DNA from: an uncultured Opitutia bacterium
GTDB lineage: Bacteria > Verrucomicrobiota > Verrucomicrobiia > Opitutales > Opitutaceae
Assembly (NCBI GenBank): GCA_903862955.1
Contig: CAIPAH010000019.1
Location: 1 to 50,756, forward strand
DNA length: 50,756 bases
Direction: 5' to 3'
The number at the start of each line of letters is the position of its first letter. Within the stretch, counting starts at the first letter, position 1. The notes beneath the pieces are model-generated. The model was not told where the DNA came from and searched no databases. It saw only the letters and a list, made by a program, of their open reading frames with translations. Position numbers and translations under genes: made by a program. Positions 24,644-33,398 of this stretch are shown here, piece after piece.

Positions 24644-25332
24644 GCCGGTGACGACGCGTGGGTCGCGTAGAAATCGCGCGCTTTCGCGAGCAATTGATTC
24701 ACGGTCAAATGGCTCTCATCCACCACCAGCGTCCCGATGATCCGTTTGGCCACCTCCGGATGGTGCTGTTTGGCCCAGGCGACGAACTGCTCCATCTCGC
24801 TGCTGTGACCTTTGCCGGTTCCACAAATCAGGATGGGGCCCGGCGCTTCCAGCGCTTTCACGACTGGCCCAAAGAAACTGTTCGGATCCGGCTTATCCTT
24901 GCCGCGGGACAAATTTTGCGAGTTCTGTGCATGGCGAAAGAATTCATCGGGCTCGTGCGGCGTGATCGTTTGCGGGACCGCCCCGTGGAGTTCCGAGCGG
25001 AAAAGCCGCGCTTCGTGATGGTCGAGCACCAGCAGCCAATGCAGGGCTCCGTCGCCCGGCGTCGCCGCGGTGGGCTCGGACCGCTGGAGAAAGTGGCGGA
25101 GGGCCATCAGTTCCTCCGTTTCCGCGACATCTTTGCCGCTAGGCGGGTGCAGGACCAGGATCTGCCCGTTGCGGGTCACCCGGAGGCTGCCGTTGTGTTC
25201 CTCCTCGACCTGGCCGAGGTGGCGAAACAGCGCGTGAACGTGCCGCCATTCGAGGTTATGCGAGACCGGATGTTGGAAAATCGTGTTATAGGTTCGCAGG
25301 AGCGAACCCGTGAGTTGGGCCGTGGAGTTCAT
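24640..25332 (-). CDS. Fusion of a HicA-like domain with an eRF1-like (baeRF) domain
   Basis: 230 residues from the ATG at 25332, with AGGAG upstream. Residues about 10-85 read like a HicA/YcfA double-stranded-RNA-binding domain: HNLEWRHVHALFRHLGQVEE, HNGSLRVTRNGQILVLHPP, then a short helix. Residues about 95-225 resemble bacterial eRF1-like domains: LLVLDHHEARLFRSELHG, GPILICGTGKGHSSEMEQF and the last helix with LLAKARDFY. In the bacterial release-factor-like families such domains are linked to ribosome rescue. A GGQ-type loop is not visible. No partner antitoxin (HicB) is seen. Domain calls are from pattern reading and moderate. Confidence 0.6.
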   Translation of the reverse strand: MNSTAQLTGSLLRTYNTIFQHPVSHNLEWRHVHALFRHLGQVEEEHNGSLRVTRNGQILVLHPPSGKDVAETEELMALRHFLQRSEPTAATPGDGALHWLLVLDHHEARLFRSELHGAVPQTITPHEPDEFFRHAQNSQNLSRGKDKPDPNSFFGPVVKALEAPGPILICGTGKGHSSEMEQFVAWAKQHHPEVAKRIIGTLVVDESHLTVNQLLAKARDFYATHASSPA

Positions 25333-25750
25333 TTTAGGAGAGGTGGGTTCGGTCTGAAACCGTTGGCGTTTAGGCGTCTTGCGCTTCCAAACGCCTGCGA
25401 GGAATTCAGGAGCCCATGGTGCGCTTTGGGGCGGGTTTCTTCTATGGGGTGGAACCCTCGCCGCACTTTTTGTCCTCCCGATTCGATCCATGGCCTCAGG
25501 GCTGCCCTCATCGTGGGCCCGATGAACCCCGGGAATCACGCCGCTTGGAAAATGCTCACATTCTGGCACTTATGCCTGCCTTCGCCGAGCTGTTGCGTCG
25601 GGCGATGATTATCGTCCCCAAGGGGATTGGGAATGGACGAAACTCGCGACGCTGAGCCGCAACCAGGCGACGACTTCGCTGAGGGTTATCGTCTCAGAAC
25701 GAGCAGCAATTTACGCCATTCCCGCCTCGCACCTGGCATCGGCTCCGACG
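25333..25750. other. Gene-free 418-base gap
   Basis: No convincing gene on either strand. It holds the promoter region of the minus-strand operon and a weak hairpin (GGCGTTT 25365-25371 with AAACGCC 25389-25395). The part next to 25750 is downstream of the DapA-family gene. Confidence 0.5.
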
Positions 25751-26773
25751 TCACCGACCCTGGGATTGAATCTGGGTCACGACCGCGCGAACGATCTTTT
25801 CCAGGCCCTCGCGGGAAACGGATGGTTTTCCCAGCGGGCGCGGCTGCCGCGCTTCGCACTCGCGCGCCGCTTCGGGATAACCGCACTCACCCAGGATGCA
25901 GGCCAGCTGGCCCTTGGCCTCTTCAAGAATCTCCGCCTCATGCGGCCCCATCGGATAGCGCGGCTGCCCCGGGTCAAATCCCCGCAGCGCCACGGCCGCC
26001 CGGAATCCTTCGGGAAAGTTGCCCGCGGCGAACATGGTGCTGATCAGCTCCTGGATTTTCAGCTGCACCCGGCGGCACTCGGCATGATTGCCAGCCTGGT
26101 AGTCGTTGTAGATCTTCAGGATCACCTCCGGGATCACGCCCGAACTCGCAATGGTCCCGCCGTCCGCCCCCATCACGAGGCTGGGGTAGAGAATTTCCTC
26201 GGTGCCGCTGAAGCAAACGAAGTCGGGCCGGAGCGGCTTGACCTGGGCCAGCATTGAGCAGAACCGGGGAAAGTCCCGGCTGGAGTCCTTGATCCCGATG
26301 ATGCGCGGGCAGTCCTGCGCCAGGCGTTTCACCACCGGCAGGCTGATCTCGTTGGAATACTGCGGGATGTTGTAGAGGAGGATATCAATGGGACTGCGCG
26401 CGGCGATCGTGCGAAAATAGTGCTCGATGCTCTCCTGGCTGACCTTGAAGTAGTAGGGGCCGGTCAGGCTGACGGCGACGCACCCCATGTCCGCGTAGGC
26501 CCGGCAGGCTTTCAGCACGAGATCGATGTTGGCCTCGGCGGCGCCGGCGAGGATCGGCACCCGGCCGCGGTTCTCGCTCGCCATGATCCGCACCACCCGC
26601 AGGCGCTCCTCGTAGCTGAGGCGGATGAATTCGCCGGTGCTCCCGTTGGGGTAGAGGCCGTGAATGCCCTTCTCGATGAGCCACGAGGTCAGGCGGCGCA
26701 ATTCGTGTTCGTTGATCGTCCCGTCGCTGCCGAACGGCACGATGGTGGGCGTGTAGATGCCTTTGATCTTCAT
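25751..26773 (-). CDS. DapA/NanA-family aldolase (dihydrodipicolinate synthase-like)
   Basis: 340 residues from the ATG at 26773. The (beta/alpha)8 family signatures are present: NGSTGEFIRLSYEER, the tyrosine in LLYNIPQYSN, and the Schiff-base lysine in IIGIKDSSRDF. About 40 residues longer than a classic DapA, with a basic C-terminal extension. The substrate cannot be read off: the family includes DapA, sialate lyase and sugar-acid aldolases. No lysine genes are nearby, and given the sialate O-acetylesterase at 39 kb a sugar-acid substrate is possible. Confidence 0.85.
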   Translation of the reverse strand: MKIKGIYTPTIVPFGSDGTINEHELRRLTSWLIEKGIHGLYPNGSTGEFIRLSYEERLRVVRIMASENRGRVPILAGAAEANIDLVLKACRAYADMGCVAVSLTGPYYFKVSQESIEHYFRTIAARSPIDILLYNIPQYSNEISLPVVKRLAQDCPRIIGIKDSSRDFPRFCSMLAQVKPLRPDFVCFSGTEEILYPSLVMGADGGTIASSGVIPEVILKIYNDYQAGNHAECRRVQLKIQELISTMFAAGNFPEGFRAAVALRGFDPGQPRYPMGPHEAEILEEAKGQLACILGECGYPEAARECEARQPRPLGKPSVSREGLEKIVRAVVTQIQSQGR

Positions 26774-26984
26774 GGCTTGCATGCGGCCTGCCCGTGAGCA
26801 GCAGGAGCCGAGGATGGAACCACGGCCGGCGGAGCAGGACGAGTGAATAAATCTGCGCCGCGCGGTCGCCTCGCGGCCGAAGGTTGTTTGCCCCTCGAAT
26901 TTGTCCGGATCCGCTGAGGTTGCCACGCCAACTGACAACCTGGCGTCGCGGAAAAATTAAGTGCCTGCCGCTAAGAACTTAAGC

Positions 26985-27061
26985 TGGCGTCCCCACGGGG
27001 ATTCGAACCCCGGTTCTCACCGTGAAAGGGTGGTGTCCTGACCGGGCTAGACGATGGGGAC
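26985..27061 (-). tRNA. tRNA-Glu (anticodon TTC)
   Basis: The reverse strand folds as a 77-base tRNA. The acceptor stem is GTCCCCA / TGGGGAC, the anticodon stem CACC / GGTG holds the loop CTTTCAC, and the T-arm is CGGGG-TTCGAAT-CCCCG. The CCA end is encoded (26985-26987). The anticodon TTC reads GAA/GAG. Confidence 0.95.
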
Positions 27062-27185
27062 TAACCGCGGAGCGCGCACCCTACGGCGCACCCTTCCCCG
27101 CGCAAGGCATTTTTTGGACGCCCGCCGGCCCCGCCCCGCATCTTCCGTCGTGATTATTTCGGCCTTCCGGTTCAGACCTGACGCG

Positions 27186-28097
27186 ATGACCTACGCCGAG
27201 ATCGCCGCCGCCTTGCCGGATTCCGCCGTCACATCCATCACCGGCCTGCCCTACCCCCACCTCGCCTCCGGCAAGGTGCGCGAAATCTTCGACTTGGGCG
27301 ACGCCCTCCTTCTCGTCGCCACCGATCGCCTCTCCGCCTTCGACGTCATCCTGCCCGACGGCATCCCCGGCAAGGGCGCCATCCTCACCCAGATGAGCCT
27401 CTGGTGGTTCGCCCAGACCAGCGGCGTGATCCAAAACCACCTCCTCCCCGACCAAGCCGGCCTCCTCGCGAACAAATACAAGCTCTCCCGCGACCTCCAG
27501 CTGCGGAGCATGGTCGTCCGCAAACTCAAGCCCCTCACCATCGAGTGCGTCGCGCGCGGCTACCTCATCGGTAGCGGCTGGAGCTCCTACCAGAAGTCCG
27601 GCGCAGTCTGCGGCATCACGCTCCCCGCGGGTCTCCGCCAGGCCGACCGGCTCCCGACTCCCATCTTCACGCCAACGACCAAGGCCCCCAAGGGCCACCA
27701 CGACGAGCCCATCAACGACGCCCAGGGCGCCGCCGCCATCGGCGCCGCGCTCTACGAGAAGGTGAAGGTCACCAGCCTCGCGCTCTACTCGTTCGGCCAC
27801 GAGCGCGCCAAAAAAGCCGGCATGATCCTCGCCGACACCAAGTTCGAGTTCGGTACCGACGCCGCCGGTAACCTCTTCCTTATCGACGAGGTGCTCACTC
27901 CTGACTCGTCGCGCTACTGGCCCGCGGACAGCTACGCCCCCAACCAATCGCCGCCCAGCTACGACAAGCAGTTCGTCCGCGACCACCTGCTCGCCATCAA
28001 GTGGAACCAGACGCCCCCCGGCCCCCGCCTCCCCGCCGACGTCATCACACGCACGCAGGAGAAATACCTCGCCGCGCTGCGGAACCTGATCACCTAA
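27186..28097 (+). CDS. purC: Phosphoribosylaminoimidazole-succinocarboxamide synthase (SAICAR synthetase)
   Basis: 303 residues from the ATG at 27186. The same frame is open from 27054, but that would begin inside the tRNA-Glu gene. It joins CAIR and aspartate with ATP in de novo purine synthesis. Signatures are GKVREIFDLGDALLLVATDRLSAFDVILPD (in two parts), KPLTIECVARGYLIGSGW and LIDEVLTPDSSRYWP. Length fits the long (yeast-like) form of PurC. Single-gene unit, followed by a palindromic repeat. Confidence 0.96.
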   Translation: MTYAEIAAALPDSAVTSITGLPYPHLASGKVREIFDLGDALLLVATDRLSAFDVILPDGIPGKGAILTQMSLWWFAQTSGVIQNHLLPDQAGLLANKYKLSRDLQLRSMVVRKLKPLTIECVARGYLIGSGWSSYQKSGAVCGITLPAGLRQADRLPTPIFTPTTKAPKGHHDEPINDAQGAAAIGAALYEKVKVTSLALYSFGHERAKKAGMILADTKFEFGTDAAGNLFLIDEVLTPDSSRYWPADSYAPNQSPPSYDKQFVRDHLLAIKWNQTPPGPRLPADVITRTQEKYLAALRNLIT

Positions 28098-28109
28098 GCC
28101 GGAATTGGT

Positions 28110-28323
28110 TTTAGCCGAAAGCCAGGAAACCAGGAGCGGAAAAACGCGGATTTCGACCCTTATCGCGGAAGCACGAAAGGGCGAAAGCGCGGAGGGGAGG
28201 CAGACCGAGACCCAACGGTCCCGGCCGGCCTCCCTTTCCCGGTATTTCCGCACCTCCGCGCTTCCGCGATCCGGATTGAATATCTGTGCTTCCGAGTTCC
28301 TGGATTCCTGGCTTCCGGCTAAA
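28110..28323. repeat. Modular palindromic repeat, full copy
   Basis: Left arm TTTAGCCGAAAGCCAGGAAA..., right arm GATTCCTGGCTTCCGGCTAA.... The middle arms GAAAGCGCGGAGGGGAGG and CACCTCCGCGCTTCCGCGAT pair. The core hairpin has GGTCCCGGCCGGCC. It lies 12 bases after purC. Confidence 0.85.
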
Positions 28324-28394
28324 CTCATTCCAGTGTCGCGATTGCTTTTTCTCGTGTCCTTTCGCGCCTCTTCGTGGCAATTCTTTCTCTCCCC

Positions 28395-30323
28395 ATGAAA
28401 AATTCCCGTGACCTCTCGTCCGCTTCCTGGACCCTGATTGGCTACGCGCCCGATGCCTGGCGCGCGCTGGCCGGCTTGGAGCTCGGCGCACCCGATTTCT
28501 GCAGCGAAATCGCGCCGATGCCCGCCCGCATCCCCGCCTCCGTGCAGCAGCTGCTGCTCGAGCAGGGCCTGATCCCGGACTGGAATTTCAACATGGACAG
28601 CCGCGCCGCCGAGTGGGTGGAGAACCGCATCTGGATCTTCACCACCGTCCTCCCCCGCGCGTGGCTCGAGGGCGGCAGCGTCCGCCGTCTCCGCTGCGCC
28701 GGCCTCGACTACGCCGGCTGGATCTGCCTGAACGGCCGCGAGGTCGCCCGCTTCGAAAACGGCTTCATTGAGCACGTCTTTGATCTCTCCGGCGTCCCGC
28801 TCGCCGACGAGAACAAGCTCTCCATCGTCTTCGACCTCCCGCCACGCTGGCTCGGGCAGTTCAACTACACGTCGAAGATCAAGGACTGGAAAGCTCGCTT
28901 CAATTACACCTGGGACTGGCAGCCGCGCCTCGTGCAGATCGGCATCTGGGACCGCGTTACCCTCGAGGTCTCCGATCGCCGCGAGCTTTCCGGCATGCGC
29001 TGCGCGCTTTCGCCCAAGGGCTTCACGCTCTTCGGCACCGCGCCGGACAAGGTCGACGTGCTCCTCGAGGACGGCAACCGCTGCCTGCTGCGGGCGTCAG
29101 TCGAGTCCGCCGCGCTCGCCCGCGGCGCCGCGTTCGACAACCTGCCCGTCGAGTCCTGGTGGCCCAACGGCTCCGGCGCGCAGAAAACCTACCGCCTCAC
29201 CTGCCGGCTCGGCGGACCGTCCGGCAGCGTGGCCGACGAGTGGACACGCACCGTGGGTTTCAAGGACATCACCTGGCGCGCCTGCGAGGGCGCGCCCAAG
29301 GCCGCCGACCCGTGGATCTGCGTCATCAACGGCCAGCCCACGTTCCTGCAGGGCGTCAACTGGACGCCCATCCGACCCAATTACGCCGACGTCACCCGCG
29401 CCGACTACGAGCTGCGCATCCGTACCTACGCCCAGATGGGCGCCAACGTGTTTCGCGTGTGGGGCGGCGCTTTCCTCGAGCGCGAGATGTTCTACGACCT
29501 TTGCGACCAATACGGCATCCTCGTGTGGCAGGAATTCCCGTTCTCGTCGTCCGGCATCGACAACTGGCCGCCGGAGGACCCGAAGGTCATCGCCGAGACG
29601 CGCCCGATCGTCCGCAATTATATCGCCCGCCGGCAGCACCACGCGTCGCTGCTTTGCTGGTGCGGCGGCAACGAGCTGCAGGGCGCACTGGACGGCGGCG
29701 CCGTGGGCTCGGGCATGCCCACGCCCGCCACGCACCCGATGCTGCAGGCGATGAAGGAGGAGGTCACCGCGATGGACCCCGGTCACCGCTTCCTCCACAC
29801 CTCGCCCACCGGCCCGCGTGCGCAGGCGACGGAAAAGGAATTCGGCCAGGGATTGCACTGGGACATCCACGGCCCGTGGTGGCCGGTGCCGCAGAGCTAT
29901 TGGGACGGCGACGATTCGCTGTTCCGCTCCGAGGTCGGCACGGGCGGCGCGAGCCCGCTGGACATCCTGGAAAAATATTACGCGAAGGAGGCCTTGATGC
30001 CCTGCGACGAGAGCAATCCGCTCTGGCGCCGCTTCGGCTTCTGGATCCAGGGCGAGGCCTTCGCCAAGGACAACGGCCGGCCGGCGCGCAACCTCGCGGA
30101 GTTTGTCGCGTGGAGCCAGCAGCTGCAGGTGAAGTCGCTCGACATGGCCGCGCGCGGCATCAAGCGCCGGTTCCCGCACATCGGCGGCATGATCGTCTGG
30201 ATGGGCCACGACCCGTTCCCCTGTCCGATCAACACCGCGGTGCTCGACTTCCACGGCCGTATCAAGCCGGGCGGCGAGGCGCTCAGCAAAATCTGGCACA
30301 TGAAGCCAGAAGCGGTGCGCTGA
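28395..30323 (+). CDS. Glycoside hydrolase family 2, beta-mannosidase-like
   Basis: 642 residues from the ATG at 28395. It has no signal peptide, so it is cytoplasmic. Order: N-terminal sugar-binding jelly roll (about 1-180), immunoglobulin-like domain (about 185-290), then the catalytic barrel. GVNWTPIRPNYADVTRADYE and FRVWGGAFLEREMFYDLCDQ are typical of family 2 mannosidases. The acid/base Glu is in LLCWCGGNELQ (near 422) and the probable nucleophile Glu in LFRSEVGTGG (near 517). It is shorter than the usual 820-900 residues, missing the C-terminal beta domain. It would cleave beta-mannosides imported from outside. Confidence 0.88.
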   Translation: MKNSRDLSSASWTLIGYAPDAWRALAGLELGAPDFCSEIAPMPARIPASVQQLLLEQGLIPDWNFNMDSRAAEWVENRIWIFTTVLPRAWLEGGSVRRLRCAGLDYAGWICLNGREVARFENGFIEHVFDLSGVPLADENKLSIVFDLPPRWLGQFNYTSKIKDWKARFNYTWDWQPRLVQIGIWDRVTLEVSDRRELSGMRCALSPKGFTLFGTAPDKVDVLLEDGNRCLLRASVESAALARGAAFDNLPVESWWPNGSGAQKTYRLTCRLGGPSGSVADEWTRTVGFKDITWRACEGAPKAADPWICVINGQPTFLQGVNWTPIRPNYADVTRADYELRIRTYAQMGANVFRVWGGAFLEREMFYDLCDQYGILVWQEFPFSSSGIDNWPPEDPKVIAETRPIVRNYIARRQHHASLLCWCGGNELQGALDGGAVGSGMPTPATHPMLQAMKEEVTAMDPGHRFLHTSPTGPRAQATEKEFGQGLHWDIHGPWWPVPQSYWDGDDSLFRSEVGTGGASPLDILEKYYAKEALMPCDESNPLWRRFGFWIQGEAFAKDNGRPARNLAEFVAWSQQLQVKSLDMAARGIKRRFPHIGGMIVWMGHDPFPCPINTAVLDFHGRIKPGGEALSKIWHMKPEAVR

Positions 30324-30338
30324 GCCAGACCGGAGAGG

Positions 30339-30502
30339 TTTTAGCCGGAAGCCAGGAAACCAGGAACCAGACTGATCGCGGAAACGCGGAAGTGCGGAAA
30401 TACCGGGAAAGGGAAGCCGGTCGGGACCGACCTACCTCCCCTCCGCGCTTCCGCGATCCAGATTGGATTCCGTGTTCCTGGGTTCCTGGCTTCCGGCTTA
30501 AC
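30339..30502. repeat. Modular palindromic repeat
   Basis: Left arm TTTTAGCCGGAAGCCAGGAA..., middle arms ATCGCGGAAACGCGGAAGTG and CCGCGCTTCCGCGAT, right arm TTCCTGGCTTCCGGCTTAA. It lies between the convergent GH2 and fucosidase genes. Confidence 0.85.
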
Positions 30503-30526
30503 CTTCCGTCTCTCCCGCTTCCGCTC

Positions 30527-32305
30527 TCACCTTTCCACATCCTCGACTACGAGCTCCGAGACGGTCGCGGTTGGCTCCATCTTCAGGATGTTGAGTCGCA
30601 ATTTCCGCGTCGTGACGGGCGGGAACTCGTCGGCGTTGAGCCAGTATTCGATCTTGTCGTGCGTCAGCAGGTGCACCCATGCACTCCCGTTCCACCAGTC
30701 GAGCGAGTAGGCGCGGATGCGAATCGGCCGCGTGGACTCCTCGAACTTCACGCTCTTGATCGTGCGTTCGCGGGCGAAAGTGAACTCCAGCGTCGCGGTG
30801 CTTTGCCCCTCCGGAGCGGACCACTCGGTATCAGGGTCGTTGTCCTGCGCGAAGGCCACGGAATATTTCGCCGCCGGCTCGCGGGTCGCGGACGCCGTCA
30901 CGGTCACCTCTGGCGGCAGCGCGATCGGCGCCAGCTCCTCGGCCGAGCCTTCCAAGTCGAGTCGCACCAGCGTGTCGGGCTTCACGCGGTCGCCCGGCGG
31001 CACCGTGACGACGAGTGCCGTGGCTGTCTGCTCCACCTTCACCTGGCCACCAGTCAGCAGGGCACTCGCAGTCACGCGGCGCGGCAGTGCCGGGAGCACC
31101 AGCCGGTCGGCGTCCCAGCGGAAAATATGCAGGTAAACCGAATGCCCGCGCCGCGTGCTGGCGAGATACGAGGTCGGCTTGTAAGGGCCGCCGCGGGTGT
31201 CGTAGATGCTCTCGCCGTAGCGCGCGAGCCAGTCGCCCACTTCCTGCAGCCGGGCCACGGACTTCGGCTCGATCACGCCGTCCGCCGTCGGACCGACGTC
31301 GAGCAGCAGGTTGCCATTGCCGCCCGCGCAGTAGATCAGCGCGCGCAGCACCTTGGGAAACGGCTTCAACGTGTCGTTCGGTTTCCACGACCACTGTGTG
31401 CCGAGCATCATGCAGCTCTCCCACGGTCGGTCGTCGCGGTAGCGGCCGATGCGCTCTTCGGGCGTCACGTAGTCGCCCGGCACGGCCGCGCGGTCGTTGA
31501 TGAGGATGTCGGGCTGCAGCGCGCGCAGGAACGCCACCAGTCGCTGGCCCTGCTCCGGCCAATGCGCGCCGGCCATCGAGTCGAACCACACGCATTGCAC
31601 CGGCCCGTAACTCGTCACCAACTCCGAAAGTTGGCTCATCATGTAGTGCGTGTAGCGCTCGAGGTCGGTAGTCGGCTTCACCGGCGTGTCCGCCACGCCG
31701 CGATACGGCGTCGAATACGGGAACCACGGGTGATGCCAGTCGGCGATGCAGTAATAGACGCCGAACGCCAACCCGCCGCGCCGGCACGCGTCGGCCAGCT
31801 CGCGCACGAAGTCGCGGTGGAACGGCGTGTGCATGACGTTGTAGTCGGTCTGATGGGTGTCCCAGAGGCAGAACCCGTCCATGTGCTTCGCGGTCACCAC
31901 GACATATTTCATCCCCGCGGCCTTCGCGATCCGCACCCACTCGTCCGCGCTGAACTTCTGTGGATTGAAGCGCTCGTAGAGCCGGTCGTAGTCCGCCGCC
32001 GGCACCTTGTCACCGCGGGCCCAGCCGAGTTCGTAGCCCGTCAGTGCCACCGGCCCCCAGTGGAGGAACAACCCGTAGCGCAGTGCCTGGAAGTTCCGCA
32101 GCGCCTGCGGCGAAGCCGGCGGCAGCGCGGTCGTCGTGGGATACTCGATGCCGTGAAAGCCCGCATACGACTCGTGCACCACCGCCACCGGCCGCGGCTC
32201 GGCCGAAGAGGGAACCCCCGCAGAGAGCGCCGCAACGGGCAACGAGGCGCCGCAAAACCCGAGGAGGGCCGAAACGAGCAGTTGTTCGCGAGCGGGCAAG
32301 GGCAC
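30527..32305 (-). CDS. Alpha-L-fucosidase, glycoside hydrolase family 29, with C-terminal F5/8-type domain
   Basis: About 592 residues if started at the GTG at 32305, giving a short basic start and a hydrophobic export segment (LLVSALLGFCGASLPVAAL). The frame is open to 32377, so the start is uncertain. The GH29 barrel shows ALRYGLFLHWGPVALTGYEL, KYVVVTAKHMDGFCLWDTHQ, and the nucleophile Asp in PVQCVWFDSMAG. GGNGNLLLDVGPTADGVIEP is the family C-terminal motif. A small beta-sandwich follows (residues about 470-592, DNDPDTEWSAPEG..., typical of discoidin-like domains). It acts outside the cytoplasm on fucosylated glycans. Confidence 0.9.
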   Translation of the reverse strand: MPLPAREQLLVSALLGFCGASLPVAALSAGVPSSAEPRPVAVVHESYAGFHGIEYPTTTALPPASPQALRNFQALRYGLFLHWGPVALTGYELGWARGDKVPAADYDRLYERFNPQKFSADEWVRIAKAAGMKYVVVTAKHMDGFCLWDTHQTDYNVMHTPFHRDFVRELADACRRGGLAFGVYYCIADWHHPWFPYSTPYRGVADTPVKPTTDLERYTHYMMSQLSELVTSYGPVQCVWFDSMAGAHWPEQGQRLVAFLRALQPDILINDRAAVPGDYVTPEERIGRYRDDRPWESCMMLGTQWSWKPNDTLKPFPKVLRALIYCAGGNGNLLLDVGPTADGVIEPKSVARLQEVGDWLARYGESIYDTRGGPYKPTSYLASTRRGHSVYLHIFRWDADRLVLPALPRRVTASALLTGGQVKVEQTATALVVTVPPGDRVKPDTLVRLDLEGSAEELAPIALPPEVTVTASATREPAAKYSVAFAQDNDPDTEWSAPEGQSTATLEFTFARERTIKSVKFEESTRPIRIRAYSLDWWNGSAWVHLLTHDKIEYWLNADEFPPVTTRKLRLNILKMEPTATVSELVVEDVER

Positions 32306-32378
32306 GGGGTGACGCCTAAGGCTGACAGCTTGGTCCCTCCCGCCACTTCCGCGCAAGCCGGCAGTGGGAAGTATCAAT

Positions 32379-32508
32379 CTTTAGCCGGAAGCCAGGAAAC
32401 CAGGAACCAGACTTATGCCGAAGCGCAGAAGGGAGGCCGGCTGGGTGGTCGTCGGTTTCCACACCGACGACCACCTCCGTTCCTGGTTTCCTGGTTTCCG
32501 GCTAAAGA
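32379..32508. repeat. Modular palindromic repeat with inner GTCGTCGG hairpin
   Basis: Outer arms TTTAGCCGGAAGCCAGGAAA... (from 32379) and ...CCTGGTTTCCGGCTAAA (to 32508). The inner perfect hairpin is GGTGGTCGTCGGT / ACCGACGACCACC with loop TTCCAC. It lies between the ABC permease operon and the fucosidase gene. It has the same inner module as 2482 and 40831. Confidence 0.85.
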
Positions 32509-32524
32509 ATTCCGGCTCCTGCGC

Positions 32525-33388
32525 TCACCCTTTCACGCCCGACGCCGCCACGCCTTCGACGAACCGCCGCTGCGCGAACATGAACAGCACGATCACGGGC
32601 GCCACCATCACCGTGGCGAGCGTCATCACGAGGTGCCACGGGACCTGGCCGGCGTTGCCGCCCGTGAGCTGCTCCGCGCGCGCGATGAAGTAGAGCAGGC
32701 CGACCGGCAGCGTGTAGGTCGCCTCGTTGTGCAGGTAGATCAGCGGGTTGAAGAGGTCGTTCCAGCTCCAGAGGAAGGTGAAGATTACCACGGTCAGCAC
32801 CGCCGGCACGCTCATTGGCACGACGAGTTTCCACAGGATCGACCACTCCGACGCGCCGTCCAGGCGGGCCGCCTCGATGAAGCTCCGCGGGATCGTGCGA
32901 AAAAATTGCCGCAGCAGGAAAATGCCGAAGACGTTTCCGCCCAGCCACGCCGGCAGCACGAGCGGCAGGTAGGTGTTGACCCAGTGCAGCGCGGCGAACG
33001 CCTGGAACAGCGGGATCACGGTCACCTGCGCCGGCAGCATCAGCGTGCAGAGCAGCCCGCCGAAAAGCAGCTCCTTGTGGCGGACGTCATAGTAGGCGAA
33101 CGCGTAGGCGGCGGGACAGCAGGTGAGCACCGTGCCGGCGATGACCATCGCCGCGACGAAGGTGGAGTTGAGAAAGAACCGGTAGAACGCGAAGCCCTCC
33201 CACACCGTGCGGTAGTTCTGCCACTGCGGCGCCGCCGGCAGCCACGGCGCGGGGTTGCGCAGGATTTCGGGAAACGTCTTCAGGCTCGTCAGCACCATCC
33301 ACGCGAGCGGCAGCACCATGATCAGTGCCCCAAGGACGAGCAGGGCGACGACCAGGACGGTCAGATGGCGGGGGCGGGTGTGGTCCAT
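32525..33388 (-). CDS. Sugar ABC transporter permease, MalG type
   Basis: 287 residues with six predicted membrane helices. The EAA loop EAARLDGASEWSILWKLVVP (near residue 170) contacts the ATPase. It is the second permease of the carbohydrate uptake (CUT1) family. Third in a minus-strand unit after the binding protein and the MalF-type permease (10-base gap). No ATPase gene in this window, so a shared MsmK-like ATPase elsewhere is expected. Confidence 0.93.
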   Translation of the reverse strand: MDHTRPRHLTVLVVALLVLGALIMVLPLAWMVLTSLKTFPEILRNPAPWLPAAPQWQNYRTVWEGFAFYRFFLNSTFVAAMVIAGTVLTCCPAAYAFAYYDVRHKELLFGGLLCTLMLPAQVTVIPLFQAFAALHWVNTYLPLVLPAWLGGNVFGIFLLRQFFRTIPRSFIEAARLDGASEWSILWKLVVPMSVPAVLTVVIFTFLWSWNDLFNPLIYLHNEATYTLPVGLLYFIARAEQLTGGNAGQVPWHLVMTLATVMVAPVIVLFMFAQRRFVEGVAASGVKG

Positions 33389-33398
33389 GGCGTGTGCG

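Noticed and set aside
27054-27185. Longer N-terminus for purC
   Set aside because: The upstream start lies in the tRNA-Glu gene and the added residues are not PurC-like. The start at 27186 gives a normal protein.
32305-32377. Earlier start of the fucosidase gene
   Set aside because: The 24 extra residues come before the export segment and begin next to the palindromic repeat. The GTG at 32305 is preferred, though without a clear ribosome site.
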